Made by a program: the position numbers and the translations under genes. 64,000 bases of DNA from Collinsella sp. An2. Lineage in GTDB: Bacteria; Actinomycetota; Coriobacteriia; Coriobacteriales; Coriobacteriaceae. The notes below the pieces were generated by a model. That model did no database searches and was not told the origin of the DNA. It saw only the letters and a program-made list of their open reading frames with translations. The DNA lies in assembly GCF_002160065.1 (NCBI RefSeq), contig NZ_NFJW01000004.1, positions 113,256 through 177,255 of the forward strand. Direction: 5' to 3'. Positions 29,380 through 37,722 of the stretch are shown piece after piece. Each line of letters starts with the position of its first letter. Positions within the stretch are counted from its first letter, which is position 1.

Positions 29380-29649
29380 ATGGACGTGAAGCTGGTGCGC
29401 GAGAGCGAGTTCACGGGAACCAAGGGTAAGGTCCTTAAATATGTGGGCTGCACCTACGCGATGATTATCCTCAGCCAGTTTATCAAGGCGTTTGGCATGA
29501 GCGCGGACATGGGTGGCGGGCCGCTCATCGAGCTCTCGTCGTTTGTATTCGTGCTCGCCTTCGTGACCTATCCGCTGGGCATCCAGGCGGCGCGCCTTGT
29601 CCGCTCGCTTATGGTAGAACAGCCTTCGCGCCAAGTCGCAGGCGTGTAG
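29380..29649 (+). CDS. Small two-helix membrane protein, unknown function
   Basis: 89 residues following GGAAGGGTGGTGCCAC. Two hydrophobic segments are visible (YVGCTYAMIILSQFIKAFGM and LIELSSFVFVLAFVTYPLGIQAA), with a short charged N-terminus and a basic tail. No family is recognised. It stands alone between two gene-free stretches. Confidence 0.6.
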   Translation: MDVKLVRESEFTGTKGKVLKYVGCTYAMIILSQFIKAFGMSADMGGGPLIELSSFVFVLAFVTYPLGIQAARLVRSLMVEQPSRQVAGV

Positions 29650-29992
29650 CGGATTGCTCGCGATGAACGAGGCTTGAGGCGGGAAAGCGGCCGTGCTCGC
29701 CTATGCGAGGTGCCCGACGTAGCGCATCGATGCGCTTGCAAGCCACTGGGCTCCGTTGCACCGCGAGGCCCAACACGTCGCAAGGTCGCTCACAGCAGCT
29801 CAATCGTGTCGCCTCGGCGTACATGCCGGGGCGATTTTGTGTGCACACAGATTCTTCTCAGTGTATGAGCCGCTTTCCGCGTACACTTCCACCGAGCCGA
29901 AAGGCTAGTTAGGTATTGGGTTGGAAGACCCGGAGTTTTGGCGCGGAGGTTCGCGCCCACGACAAGCGCTGGAAAGCGCAGGAGGAAATTGC
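29650..29992 (+). other. Long leader region before the RGG-protein gene
   Basis: There is no gene in these 343 bases. A hairpin, GGCGCG-GAGGTT-CGCGCC (about 29940-29957), lies 35 bp before the start, followed by GGAGGAAAT as RBS. The long 5' leader could hold post-transcriptional control, for example autoregulation by the RNA-binding tail of the encoded protein. That is conjecture. Confidence 0.35.
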
Positions 29993-31036
29993 ATGACTGA
30001 GTTCGGCAAGGTTGAAGAGATGGACAACGAGATGGACGAGACGATGGCCGAGGCTGCTGCGATCGCAGGTGCAGCCGAGCTTGACGACGAGCAGGTCGCC
30101 GCGGAGGATGCGGACGACGCGGTCGTCGAGGATGAGAAGGCCGACGACGTCGAGGAGACCGCTGAGGTCGCTTCCGACGAGGAGAAGGCTGACGAGAAGG
30201 ACGAGGAGAAGGCCGTTGCGCCCGAGGACCTGGATGACCAGCTCTTCGACAAGCTGAACCGTGCTGCCCGCCTCATGCGCGCCCGTCGCGACGTGCTCGC
30301 CGAGCAGGCCGCTGAGGAGGCAGAGCGCCTGAACACCCTGAAGCGCGCCCTCAAGCTGCTCGAGCTCAAGCCCAAGATGGAGGAGAAGGAGATGGCTGAC
30401 CTCATGGGCATGCGTCTCCGTGAGCTCAACGAGATCCTCATCAAGGCCGAGAAGGAAGATATCGTCGCTCGTGTCGAGCCCGAGGACAACGACATGCGTC
30501 ACGTGGTGGTCTTTGCCAGCGAGGACGCTATGGAGCTGGCCGAGGCTCAGGGCAAGAAGCGCAAGAAGTACATTCCGCAGCTCTCTGCTGAGTCCGCTGA
30601 GCAGCTGCTCTCCCTGCTTGATCAGGTGATCGACCCGCTGACCGCTATGGGCCTGGATCGTCCGACCGAGAAGCGCGACGAGCGTGGTGGCCGTGGCGAT
30701 CGTGGTGGCTTCGGCGGACGCGGCGGCGACCGCGGTGGCCGTGGCGGCTTCGGCGATCGTGACCGCGGCGGTCGTGGCGGTTTCGGTGGCCACGGCGATC
30801 GTGGCGGCCGCGGCGGCTTTGGTGGCCGCGGTGGTGACCGTGGTGGCCGTGGCGATCGTGGTGGCTTCGGCGGACGCGGCGGCGACCGCGGTGGCCGTGG
30901 CGGCTTCGGCGATCGTGACCGCGGTGGTCGCGGTGGCTTTGGCGACCGTGGCGGACGCGGTGGTTACGGCGGTCACAACGACCGCGGTGGCCGTGGCGGC
31001 TTTGGTGACCGCGGTGGCCGTGGTGGTCGCTACTAA
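29993..31036 (+). CDS. Acidic / winged-helix / RGG-repeat protein, likely nucleic-acid binding
   Basis: 347 residues from ATG at 29993 behind GGAGGAAAT. The track start 72 bp upstream lacks an RBS. Three parts are visible. First is a very acidic N-terminal region (about 1-80, Glu/Asp/Ala). Second is a MarR-like winged helix (about 85-225: LKRALKLLELKPKMEEKEMADLMGM, then a wing with DMRHVVVFASEDAMELA). Third is a C-terminal tail of about 115 residues built from RGG, GDRGGRGG and FGGRGG repeats. RGG tails bind RNA and drive condensation in other proteins; a role in RNA or transcription control is inference. Confidence 0.85.
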   Translation: MTEFGKVEEMDNEMDETMAEAAAIAGAAELDDEQVAAEDADDAVVEDEKADDVEETAEVASDEEKADEKDEEKAVAPEDLDDQLFDKLNRAARLMRARRDVLAEQAAEEAERLNTLKRALKLLELKPKMEEKEMADLMGMRLRELNEILIKAEKEDIVARVEPEDNDMRHVVVFASEDAMELAEAQGKKRKKYIPQLSAESAEQLLSLLDQVIDPLTAMGLDRPTEKRDERGGRGDRGGFGGRGGDRGGRGGFGDRDRGGRGGFGGHGDRGGRGGFGGRGGDRGGRGDRGGFGGRGGDRGGRGGFGDRDRGGRGGFGDRGGRGGYGGHNDRGGRGGFGDRGGRGGRY

Positions 31037-31104
31037 GAGCCTCATCCCCTAGGGGCACACCGGTTGCAGATGGTGTCCCGCGTGGTGATAACGCTTATTG
31101 ATAC

Positions 31105-31140
31105 GGGCGCGTCGCTCAAGGAGGGCGGCGCGCCTGTTTG
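31105..31140 (+). terminator. Candidate terminator after the RGG-protein gene
   Basis: GGGCGCGTCGCTC and GAGGGCGGCGCGCC pair with minor mismatch and are followed by TGTTTGTGTT. It lies about 70 bp after the stop. Confidence 0.5.
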
Positions 31141-31248
31141 TGTTCCGGGGACGCGTGAGGGGAGTGGAGCCTGTCGGGTAAAAATCGTGCCCGCATTGCC
31201 TGCGGCGCGGGGCATGCTCCGATGCGCCCATGCGCAACAAACTCGTTT

Positions 31249-31383
31249 CGGTTTTATGCAGTTTGTTTTAAAAATGGCAAGTACACTTTACTACACTAAA
31301 GCGCTCAACTGGGTTTTTGATGCCGTTTTGAGCGCTAAAACCGGGGTCTACTTGGCTTGTTGCGAAGTAACTGCATAAAACCG
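31249..31383. repeat. 135-bp nested palindromic element
   Basis: CGGTTTTATGCAGTT (31249-31263) is exactly inverted at 31369-31383. Inside, GGCAAGTA/TACTTGGC and AGCGCTCAA/TTGAGCGCT form nested pairs, and the 19-mer shared with the ilvA upstream region lies at 31285-31303. There is no ORF inside. Together with the two flanking terminators it accounts for the 491-bp gap. Confidence 0.7.
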
Positions 31384-31456
31384 GCATGTGCCGATGTTCC
31401 GCCAACGCCGGCATCGTCGACGCTCGGCTCCTCCTTGTTTCAACGACAGGCATAAC

Positions 31457-31490
31457 AAAAGGCGCCCCCAGGAATTCCTGAGGGCGCCTT
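31457..31490 (-). terminator. Rho-independent terminator of the rubrerythrin gene
   Basis: AAGGCGCCC...GGGCGCCTT forms a stem around CAGGAATTCCTG. Read on the minus strand, it is followed by a TTTTGTT run and lies 37 bp after the rubrerythrin stop. Confidence 0.75.
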
Positions 31491-31527
31491 GCATACGCTT
31501 GTGAGTAAGCGCGTGAGCGTGTTCGGT

Positions 31528-32088
31528 TTAGCCGAAGTAACGCTTGAGCAGGCCGGCGAACGCCTTGCCGTGACGGGCCTCGTCGCGAGCCATCTCATGC
31601 ACGGTGTCGTGGATGGCATCAAGACCAGCGGCCTTGGCACGCTTGGCCAGGTCGGTCTTGCCAGCGGTGGCGCCGTTCTCGGCCTCGACGCGCATCTCGA
31701 GGTTCTTCTTGGTGGAGTCGGTCACGACCTCGCCGAGGAGCTCGGCGAACTTAGCGGCGTGCTCGGCCTCCTCGTGAGCGGCCTTCTCCCAGTACAGGCC
31801 GATCTCGGGATAGCCCTCGCGATGAGCGACGCGGGCCATGGCCAGGTACATACCAACCTCGGAGCACTCGCCCTCGAAGTTAGCGCGCAGGTCGGCGACG
31901 ATGTCCTCGGGAACCTCAGGAAGCTTGCCGACGCCCACGACGTGCTCGGCGGCCCAGGTCATCTCGGTGTCGGACTGCTTGATGAAGCGGTCACCGGAGA
32001 CGCCGCACTGGGGGCACTTGAAATCGGCGGGCAGCTCCTCGCCGTCGAACTCCTCGACATAACCGCAGACGGGGCAAACGAACTTCAT
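31528..32088 (-). CDS. Reverse-type rubrerythrin (rubredoxin domain first)
   Basis: 186 residues from ATG at 32088, preceded by TAAGGAG. The track extends 85 residues upstream without support. The N-terminal rubredoxin-like knuckles are CPVCGY and CPQCGV. A ferritin-like four-helix domain follows with the di-iron ligands in [31 protein letters not shown] and [14 protein letters not shown]. Having rubredoxin at the N-terminus defines the reverse rubrerythrins, which reduce H2O2 (and O2) with NADH-derived electrons in anaerobes. This fits an anaerobic gut organism. Confidence 0.93.
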   Translation of the reverse strand: MKFVCPVCGYVEEFDGEELPADFKCPQCGVSGDRFIKQSDTEMTWAAEHVVGVGKLPEVPEDIVADLRANFEGECSEVGMYLAMARVAHREGYPEIGLYWEKAAHEEAEHAAKFAELLGEVVTDSTKKNLEMRVEAENGATAGKTDLAKRAKAAGLDAIHDTVHEMARDEARHGKAFAGLLKRYFG

Positions 32089-32240
32089 GCTGTTCTCCTT
32101 AGAACGCAGGCGATTGCGCGGGCACCCGGTCCCTTCGGTCCCTCTGCGGGTGCCGCGCACGAACAAGGCTATTATGCCCAAAATGCTCCTGAATTGGTAG
32201 CTATTAGGACAGATTCTTAAAAAAGATTCCACCTTCACAA

Positions 32241-32283
32241 AGTTGGGCCCCTCCCGTGTGTTCGAAACGGGAGGGGCCCAACT
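32241..32283 (-). terminator. Strong hairpin after the PTS EIIA gene
   Basis: AGTTGGGCCCCTCCCGT (32241-32257) and ACGGGAGGGGCCCAACT (32267-32283) pair perfectly over 17 bp. It sits directly after the EIIA stop on the minus strand and before the rubrerythrin promoter region. Confidence 0.7.
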
Positions 32284-32293
32284 GCCAGTGCTA

Positions 32294-32860
32294 CTAGTCG
32301 CGCGGCCTGCGGACGACGAGCAGTGGGTCGCCCACCTTAACAAGCGGGCGGCCGCCCAGCAGCGTGCCCGAGCTGCCGATGTGGTTCACGCGCACCTTGT
32401 CACCCACATTCGAGATGATGAGCGTCACGACGTCCTCGTAGCCCGCGCTCTTGATGGCCTCGGGGTCGAAGGTGAGCAGCGGGGTGCCGGCAGTCACGAG
32501 GTCGCCCTGCTTCACATAGCAGGTGAAGCCCTTGCCGTTCATGTTCACCGTGCCCAGACCGATGTGCATGATGAGCTCTTCGCCGTCGTCGGTGAGCATG
32601 CCGATGGAGTGGTTGGTGACGGTCGTCGCAGCGATGCGGCCGTTGGCCGGGGCGAACAGCGTATGGCCGGTGGGCAGGATGCCGTAGCCCTCGCCAAACA
32701 GGTGTGCCGAGAGGACCTCGTCGTTGATCTCCTCAAGGCGCATGAGGATGCCGGAGACGGGGGCGTAGATGGTGTCGGGGCGGGTCGCGAACGAGGCAGC
32801 CTGGGGCGTCTCGGCGTTGCCGGACGTGACGGAGCCCTTGATCTTATCCCAGAGTTTCAT
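32294..32860 (-). CDS. PTS system glucose-type IIA component
   Basis: 188 residues from ATG at 32860, since AGGAGG is 6 bases upstream of it. The in-frame ATG at 32866 abuts the RBS. The EIIA(Glc) beta-sandwich is recognised by [31 protein letters not shown], the phosphorylation site HIGLGTVNM and the acidic [13 protein letters not shown]. It accepts phosphate from HPr and passes it to a IIB/IIC partner. No IIBC gene lies nearby, so it may serve several permeases or act in regulation, as Crr does. Confidence 0.92.
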   Translation of the reverse strand: MKLWDKIKGSVTSGNAETPQAASFATRPDTIYAPVSGILMRLEEINDEVLSAHLFGEGYGILPTGHTLFAPANGRIAATTVTNHSIGMLTDDGEELIMHIGLGTVNMNGKGFTCYVKQGDLVTAGTPLLTFDPEAIKSAGYEDVVTLIISNVGDKVRVNHIGSSGTLLGGRPLVKVGDPLLVVRRPRD

Positions 32861-33002
32861 ATGCATCCTCCTATAGGTATGCAGCCTATGCGGCATGGCC
32901 GCTTGTCTTCACGAGACATGATACCGAAAAGGTGGGTCGGTGGAATGCTCTGCGCCACCGGCGGTCGGTTTCTGCACGTCTGCGTATGACGCCCTGCTCT
33001 TG

Positions 33003-33629
33003 CTATCGCGGCAGGCTATCGATGTAGGACGCCAGCGCCTCGACGTCGCCGGTAAAGTGATACGACCGCATGCCCGCCACCTCGGCGCCGCGGCAGTTGT
33101 CCAGGTTGTCATCCACAAACAGGCACCCGGCGGGATCGAGTCCGTAGCGGTCGCAAAGCAGCGTGTAGATGGCCGGGTCGGGTTTCATGATGCGCTCGAA
33201 GCCCGACACCACGCGTCCGTCCATGACCTGGTAGGCAGGGCAATGATCGAGCTGCTTGTCGATCTCGGTCGAGGCGTTGGACAGCAGGTAGACGCCCAGA
33301 CCCTCGTCCTTCAGCCGAATGGCGAGCTTGTTGGTGGGCTCGATGGGCTGAGAGTAGCGCTGCCACTCGGCGGCGCAGACATGCAGGTTGGGATGCAGGC
33401 GCTCCGGTAGGTGCGCCTGCGCGATGCGCTCCATCGTGGGAATGCTGATTACGCCCGCGTCGAGCAGTGACCACTCGCGGCGGCCGAAATAGGCGTCGGC
33501 GAGAAGGCGTGCGTCCTCGTCGTTGTCGGTGTATTGCTGCGCAAAGTAGAAGCCGTCGAAGGTCATGAGCACGCCGCCCATGTCGAAGACGACGGTGCGA
33601 AGCGCGGGCTCGTTTTGGAGATCTGCCAT
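33003..33629 (-). CDS. HAD-superfamily hydrolase (subfamily IA)
   Basis: 208 residues from ATG at 33629, with AAGGAG upstream. HAD motif I is VVFDMGGVLMTFD, motif II is LLSNAS, motif III Lys is in GFERIMKPDP and motif IV is LFVDDNLDNCRGAEVAGM. The cap is a small helical insert after motif I. Related enzymes are phosphatases of small sugar or nucleotide phosphates, and no specific substrate can be read. It is divergently arranged with feoAB. Confidence 0.88.
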   Translation of the reverse strand: MADLQNEPALRTVVFDMGGVLMTFDGFYFAQQYTDNDEDARLLADAYFGRREWSLLDAGVISIPTMERIAQAHLPERLHPNLHVCAAEWQRYSQPIEPTNKLAIRLKDEGLGVYLLSNASTEIDKQLDHCPAYQVMDGRVVSGFERIMKPDPAIYTLLCDRYGLDPAGCLFVDDNLDNCRGAEVAGMRSYHFTGDVEALASYIDSLPR

Positions 33630-33719
33630 AGGTGCTCCTTGCTGCTTGGTATTTCTTGTCTGCTTCAGTATGAGCGTCTCGCAGGAGGAGGGGGAGGAAA
33701 AGCTGGGTTCCAGCCGAAA

Positions 33720-33735
33720 GTTAGCTAAGTCTAAC
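33720..33735. promoter_or_regulatory. GTTAG-N6-CTAAC inverted repeat upstream of feoAB
   Basis: The dyad GTTAGCTAAGTCTAAC lies 94 bp before feoAB, in the divergent region shared with the HAD gene. It partly resembles DtxR/IdeR iron boxes (TTAGG...CTAA). Iron-dependent repression is inferred from the neighbour gene. Confidence 0.45.
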
Positions 33736-33828
33736 GCGTTGTGCATCCGATGCTAATAGGCGACCAGGCTTTTGTTGGCGCATGGGATACCTAAAATAGC
33801 TACGGTTAACATCTAGGTGAGGTGGGTT

Positions 33829-36222
33829 ATGGATAACACACGTCAGCCGGGGGAGGCCAAGCAGACCACCCTCGAGCAACTTGAGATAGGCAAGGACGCC
33901 ATCATCGCATCGGTCGATTGCAGCGATGCGGGCCTGCGTCAACACATCCTGGACATGGGCCTGACGCCGGGCACCGAGGTCACCATGATGAAGTTTGCCC
34001 CCATGGGCGACCCCATGGAGATTCGCCTGCGCGGTTACGAGCTCACGCTACGCCGTGACGATGCGGCGCATATCGCGCTCACGGATGTTCACGATGCGCA
34101 CAACAACCCGCGTTGCACCACCAAGGGCTCCGCCGTGGCTCACCCTGCCTTGGGCGAAGACGCGGCCAAGCCCCGGCGTGCGGGCGCGGCCCTTGCCGAG
34201 TCGGCGCCGCTCAGCTTCGCGCTCGCCGGCAATCAGAACTGCGGCAAGACGACGCTCTTCAACCAGCTGACCGGCTCGAACCAGCACGTGGGCAATTTTC
34301 CCGGCGTGACGGTCGACCGCAAAGATGGCCAGATCAAGGGACATCCCAACGCGCGAATCACCGACCTGCCGGGCATCTACTCGCTCTCGCCGTATACGAG
34401 CGAAGAGGTGGTGAGCCGCCGGTTCATTCTGGACGAGCATCCCGATGCGATCGTCGACATCGTCGATGCCACCAACATCGAACGAAACCTCTACCTTACT
34501 CTGCAGCTCATGGAGCTCGACCTGCCCATGGTGCTTGCCCTCAACATGATGGACGAGCTCTCGGCAAACGGCGGCTCTGTGGACGTGAACGCACTCGAGG
34601 CCGCGCTCGGAATTCCTGTGGTGCCCATCTCGGCCGCAAAGAACGAGGGCATCGGCGAGTTGGTGGAGCACGCGCTGCACGTGGCGCGGTATCGCGAGCG
34701 CCCGGGCCGCATCGACTTCTGCGCTCCCGACGGCCCCGACCACGGTGCGCTGCACCGCTGCATTCACGGCCTGATCGAGCTGGTGGGAGATCACGCCCAG
34801 GCCGCAGGCATCCCGCCGCGCTTCGCCGCAACGAAGATCATCGAGGGCGACCATCTGGTCATCGATTCGCTGGCCCTCGACGATAACGAGCTCGATGCAA
34901 TCGAGCACATCATTCACCAGATGGAGGAGGAGTCCGGCACCGACCGCATGGCCGCCCTCGCCGACATGCGCTTCGCGTTCATCGAGGACGTTTGCGCGCG
35001 CAGCGTGGTAAAGCCCCACGAGAGCCGCGAGCACCTGCGCAGCGTTGCCGCGGACCGCATTCTCACCGGCAAATACACGGCGATTCCGGTGTTCATCCTC
35101 ATCATGGCACTCGTGTTCTGGCTGACGTTCGATGTGGTGGGGCAGCGCCTCTCCGACCTGCTGGAGCTTGGCATTCAGGCGCTCACGGGCGTGGTCGACC
35201 AAGCGCTTACCAACTTCGGCGTAAATCCGGTGGTGCATTCACTGGTAATCGACGGCATCTTTGCGGGCGTGGGTAGCGTGCTATCCTTCCTGCCCATCAT
35301 CGTGGTATTGTTCTTGCTGCTTTCCATGCTCGAGGACTCGGGCTATATGGCGCGCGTGGCCTTTGTGATGGATAAGATTCTGCGCAAGCTGGGGCTTTCC
35401 GGACGCAGCTTCGTGCCCATGCTCATCGGTTTCGGCTGCAGCGTGCCCGCTATCATGGCGACGCGCACCCTGCCCTCGGAGCACGATCGCAAGATGACGG
35501 TCATGCTCACGCCGTTCATGAGCTGCTCGGCAAAGCTGCCGGTCTATGCGCTGTTCTCGGCGGCGTTTTTCCCCGACTGCGCCCCGCTCGTGATGATTGC
35601 GATGTACCTCATGGGCATCGTTGTGGGCATTCTCGTGGCGCTGGTGCTCAAGCATACGGCGTTCCGGGGCGACCCGGTGCCGTTTGTAATGGAGCTTCCT
35701 AACTACCGCCTGCCCAGTCTGAAGACCACGGTGCATCTGGCGTGGGACAAGGCGAAGGGCTTCGTGACCAAGGCGTTCACGATCATCTTTGCAGCAAGCG
35801 TCATCATTTGGTTCTTGCAGACGTTTGACATTCGCTTCAACGTTGTAAGCGACCAGAGTCAGAGCATGCTCGCCGCATTGGGCACGTTCGTTTCCCCGAT
35901 TTTCCGTCCGCTTGGATTTGGCAGCTGGATCGCATCCGCGGCGATCGTGGCGGGCTTCGGCGCCAAGGAGAACGTCGCTGCGACGCTCACGGTGCTGCTT
36001 GGGGGTTCTACGGCGGCGCTCGCAACGCTCTTTACACCGCTTACGGCCTTTACGTTCCTTACGTTTGTGCTGCTGTACACGCCGTGCGTCGCGGCGATCT
36101 CGGCCGTCCGCAACGAGCTGGGTTCGCGCTATGCCACAGGAGTGGTGCTCATGCAGTGCGGCGTCGCGTGGGTCGTCGCGCTGGTGGTGCACCTTATCGG
36201 CATGGCGTTGGGGTTGGCATAA
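33829..36222 (+). CDS. feoB: Ferrous iron transporter, FeoA-FeoB fusion
   Basis: 797 residues from ATG at 33829 behind GTGAGGTGGG. Residues of about 10-85 are a FeoA SH3-like domain (LRQHILDMGLTPGTEV). A short linker leads to the FeoB G domain: G1 GNQNCGKTTLF at about 133, G2/switch FPGVTVD, G3 DLPGIYSLSPY and G4 NMMDE. The helical GDI domain and a membrane domain of about 8-9 segments follow, with the Fe2+ path motif FGCSVPAIMATR. It imports Fe2+ under anoxic conditions. FeoA is usually a separate gene, and fused forms are known but less common. Confidence 0.94.
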   Translation: MDNTRQPGEAKQTTLEQLEIGKDAIIASVDCSDAGLRQHILDMGLTPGTEVTMMKFAPMGDPMEIRLRGYELTLRRDDAAHIALTDVHDAHNNPRCTTKGSAVAHPALGEDAAKPRRAGAALAESAPLSFALAGNQNCGKTTLFNQLTGSNQHVGNFPGVTVDRKDGQIKGHPNARITDLPGIYSLSPYTSEEVVSRRFILDEHPDAIVDIVDATNIERNLYLTLQLMELDLPMVLALNMMDELSANGGSVDVNALEAALGIPVVPISAAKNEGIGELVEHALHVARYRERPGRIDFCAPDGPDHGALHRCIHGLIELVGDHAQAAGIPPRFAATKIIEGDHLVIDSLALDDNELDAIEHIIHQMEEESGTDRMAALADMRFAFIEDVCARSVVKPHESREHLRSVAADRILTGKYTAIPVFILIMALVFWLTFDVVGQRLSDLLELGIQALTGVVDQALTNFGVNPVVHSLVIDGIFAGVGSVLSFLPIIVVLFLLLSMLEDSGYMARVAFVMDKILRKLGLSGRSFVPMLIGFGCSVPAIMATRTLPSEHDRKMTVMLTPFMSCSAKLPVYALFSAAFFPDCAPLVMIAMYLMGIVVGILVALVLKHTAFRGDPVPFVMELPNYRLPSLKTTVHLAWDKAKGFVTKAFTIIFAASVIIWFLQTFDIRFNVVSDQSQSMLAALGTFVSPIFRPLGFGSWIASAAIVAGFGAKENVAATLTVLLGGSTAALATLFTPLTAFTFLTFVLLYTPCVAAISAVRNELGSRYATGVVLMQCGVAWVVALVVHLIGMALGLA

Positions 36223-36290
36223 GGATTGGCGTAAAGGACTGGCATACCGGCTGGCATTACGGACTGGCACAAAGGACCTGCATAACGGCT
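36223..36290. repeat. Short degenerate tandem repeat after feoAB
   Basis: Five degenerate units built on GGACTGGCATA (spacing about 13-16 bp) run directly on from the feoB stop, for example TAAAGGACTGGCATACC and TTACGGACTGGCACAA. The shared strand suggests slippage copies of the gene's last bases. Confidence 0.5.
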
Positions 36291-36430
36291 CGTTTCGGCG
36301 CGCCGCCATGGCCTGACGGCCAGGTGGCGCGCCGGGCGAGACCGCGCCGAATTGCAGCAGGATGCTCTGAAGATCCTCGGCAGCGTGCCTGCCCCCCGGC
36401 CTTCCAAGAGAATTGCGTGCCCCGCTCTCG

Positions 36431-36600
36431 AGTTACGTGCGCCCGGCTGAAGTTACGTGCACCCGACTGAAGTTGCGCGCGCCCTGCTGAAGTTGCGTGC
36501 GCTCGATTGAAGTTGCGTGCGCGATTCGGCCATAATCACCCCCTTTTGAGGGTGATTATGGCCGAAACCCTCTATCAACTTTAGAATCGCGCACGCAACT
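36431..36600. repeat. Family 2 bidirectional 20-bp-period array with central hairpin, copy C
   Basis: AGTTRCGYGCRC-type units begin at 36431, 36451, 36471, 36491 and 36511, exactly 20 bp apart. TTCGGCCATAATCACCC (36525-36541) then pairs perfectly with GGGTGATTATGGCCGAA (36550-36566). The last forward unit with its flank, GTTGCGTGCGCGATTC, pairs perfectly with GAATCGCGCACGCAAC (36584-36599). It lies between the convergent feoAB and isochorismatase genes. A related copy is at 57615-57804. Confidence 0.9.
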
Positions 36601-36750
36601 CGGACACGGGGCACCCGCTCTTATACCGCCATGATTGTGGCTTCGTCCGTCGCGCTACGTCGCGGCGACAGGCCGCAGGTGCGCCTTCATAGCCAACGTT
36701 CCGTTCGATCATCGTCGGGGCACAAAACAGCCCTGATCGTGTGTCAAAAT

Positions 36751-36877
36751 CGCCGTTTTGTACGACTTGATTTCGTTATACATTTTTGGCAGGTTTTATG
36801 CATTCATTTATCTGGCCTTTTGTTATCGAAAATGGCCTCATCAGATGAAGCTGGAATTCTAGTCGTACAAAACGCCG
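36751..36877. repeat. Imperfect inverted repeat of about 127 bp, AT-rich interior
   Basis: CGCCGTTTTGTACGACT (36751-36767) pairs with AGTCGTACAAAACGCCG (36861-36877) at 15 of 17 positions, and the pairing extends outward over about 15 more bases with mismatches. The interior includes GGTTTTATGCATT, recalling the termini of the element at 31249. There is no credible ORF. It fills the second half of the 838-bp gap 36223-37060. Confidence 0.65.
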
Positions 36878-37060
36878 AGTTTTGCACACATCGGGACCAG
36901 ATTTGTACCTCACCGGTCCCGCAGGCTTTCTGCTCGATGCATAAACCGAGTGCATGACATGTGTGGCGCTCGCTCCGGGGAAGCGCCGGCCGTCGCGGCG
37001 GCACGGCGACGCGAATCCGCATGTCAGCGGTGCGTATTGCCGCCGGCGAAAGCCGCCGCC

Positions 37061-37603
37061 TTAAGAATCCCGCCCCAGGATGTGCACCTGGCAGCTCGCC
37101 ATAGTTGCCAAGGCAGCTTCGTGGGCGGCGGGCGTGACGCCAGCGCAAAGCGACGCGTCCACGGATAAGGGGACTTCCGGCAGCGCGGCTTTGACCAGCA
37201 GCGCATTTGAGACCACACAGATATCGGTGCATACCCCTATGAACTCAATGGACTCAATGGGAGATGCGGCGTTTTGAGCCACGAGCCATGCCGCGAGATC
37301 GGTCGAGCCGAACGTGGGCTTTTCAAAGGTTTGAGCGTGGCGTTCTTCGCGGACGGCTTCGAGCGCGGGGATGAGCTGCCAGCCTTCGGTTCCGCGAATG
37401 CAATGCGGCACCGGCAGGTTGCTTCCCTCCTGCGTCGAAAGGTAGTCTTCGTCATGCGTGTCGAGCGTGAAGACCACTTCGCCATCGAAATCGCGCGCGG
37501 CTGCGACCACGGCGGCCGCGATCGCCTGGGCCTCGAGCGTGCCAAGCGCGCCGTCTACGAAGTCGTTTTGCATGTCGATGACAACGAGGTAACGTGTACC
37601 CAT
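37061..37603 (-). CDS. Isochorismatase-family cysteine hydrolase (nicotinamidase-like)
   Basis: 180 residues from ATG at 37603, with GGAGGTC upstream. The catalytic triad is visible: Asp in LVVIDMQNDFVDGALG, Lys in FEKPTFGSTDL and Cys in GVCTDICVVSNALL. The DTHDEDY metal-site-like segment and length resemble nicotinamidases such as PncA. Deamidation of nicotinamide to nicotinate is the leading guess; other amidases of this family cannot be excluded. It is divergent from the glycosylase gene. Confidence 0.88.
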   Translation of the reverse strand: MGTRYLVVIDMQNDFVDGALGTLEAQAIAAAVVAAARDFDGEVVFTLDTHDEDYLSTQEGSNLPVPHCIRGTEGWQLIPALEAVREERHAQTFEKPTFGSTDLAAWLVAQNAASPIESIEFIGVCTDICVVSNALLVKAALPEVPLSVDASLCAGVTPAAHEAALATMASCQVHILGRDS

Positions 37604-37722
37604 AATGACCTCCCTGCAATGAATGCGTGCGGGTGCTAAGGCCACATTGTATCCCGCCTTCCGCCTCCGCGGCCCGCACGGCTGCCTCGGGTGTCGGGCC
37701 AACACGTGAGAAGGGACAGCGC

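Noticed and set aside
27794-29389. 531-residue ORF overlapping the NhaC-type gene in another frame
   Set aside because: The overlapping frame with 11 membrane helices and the NhaC signature is clearly the real one.
36631-36957. 108-residue ORF between feoAB and the isochorismatase gene
   Set aside because: Covers the AT-rich inverted repeat, has no RBS and no family resemblance.
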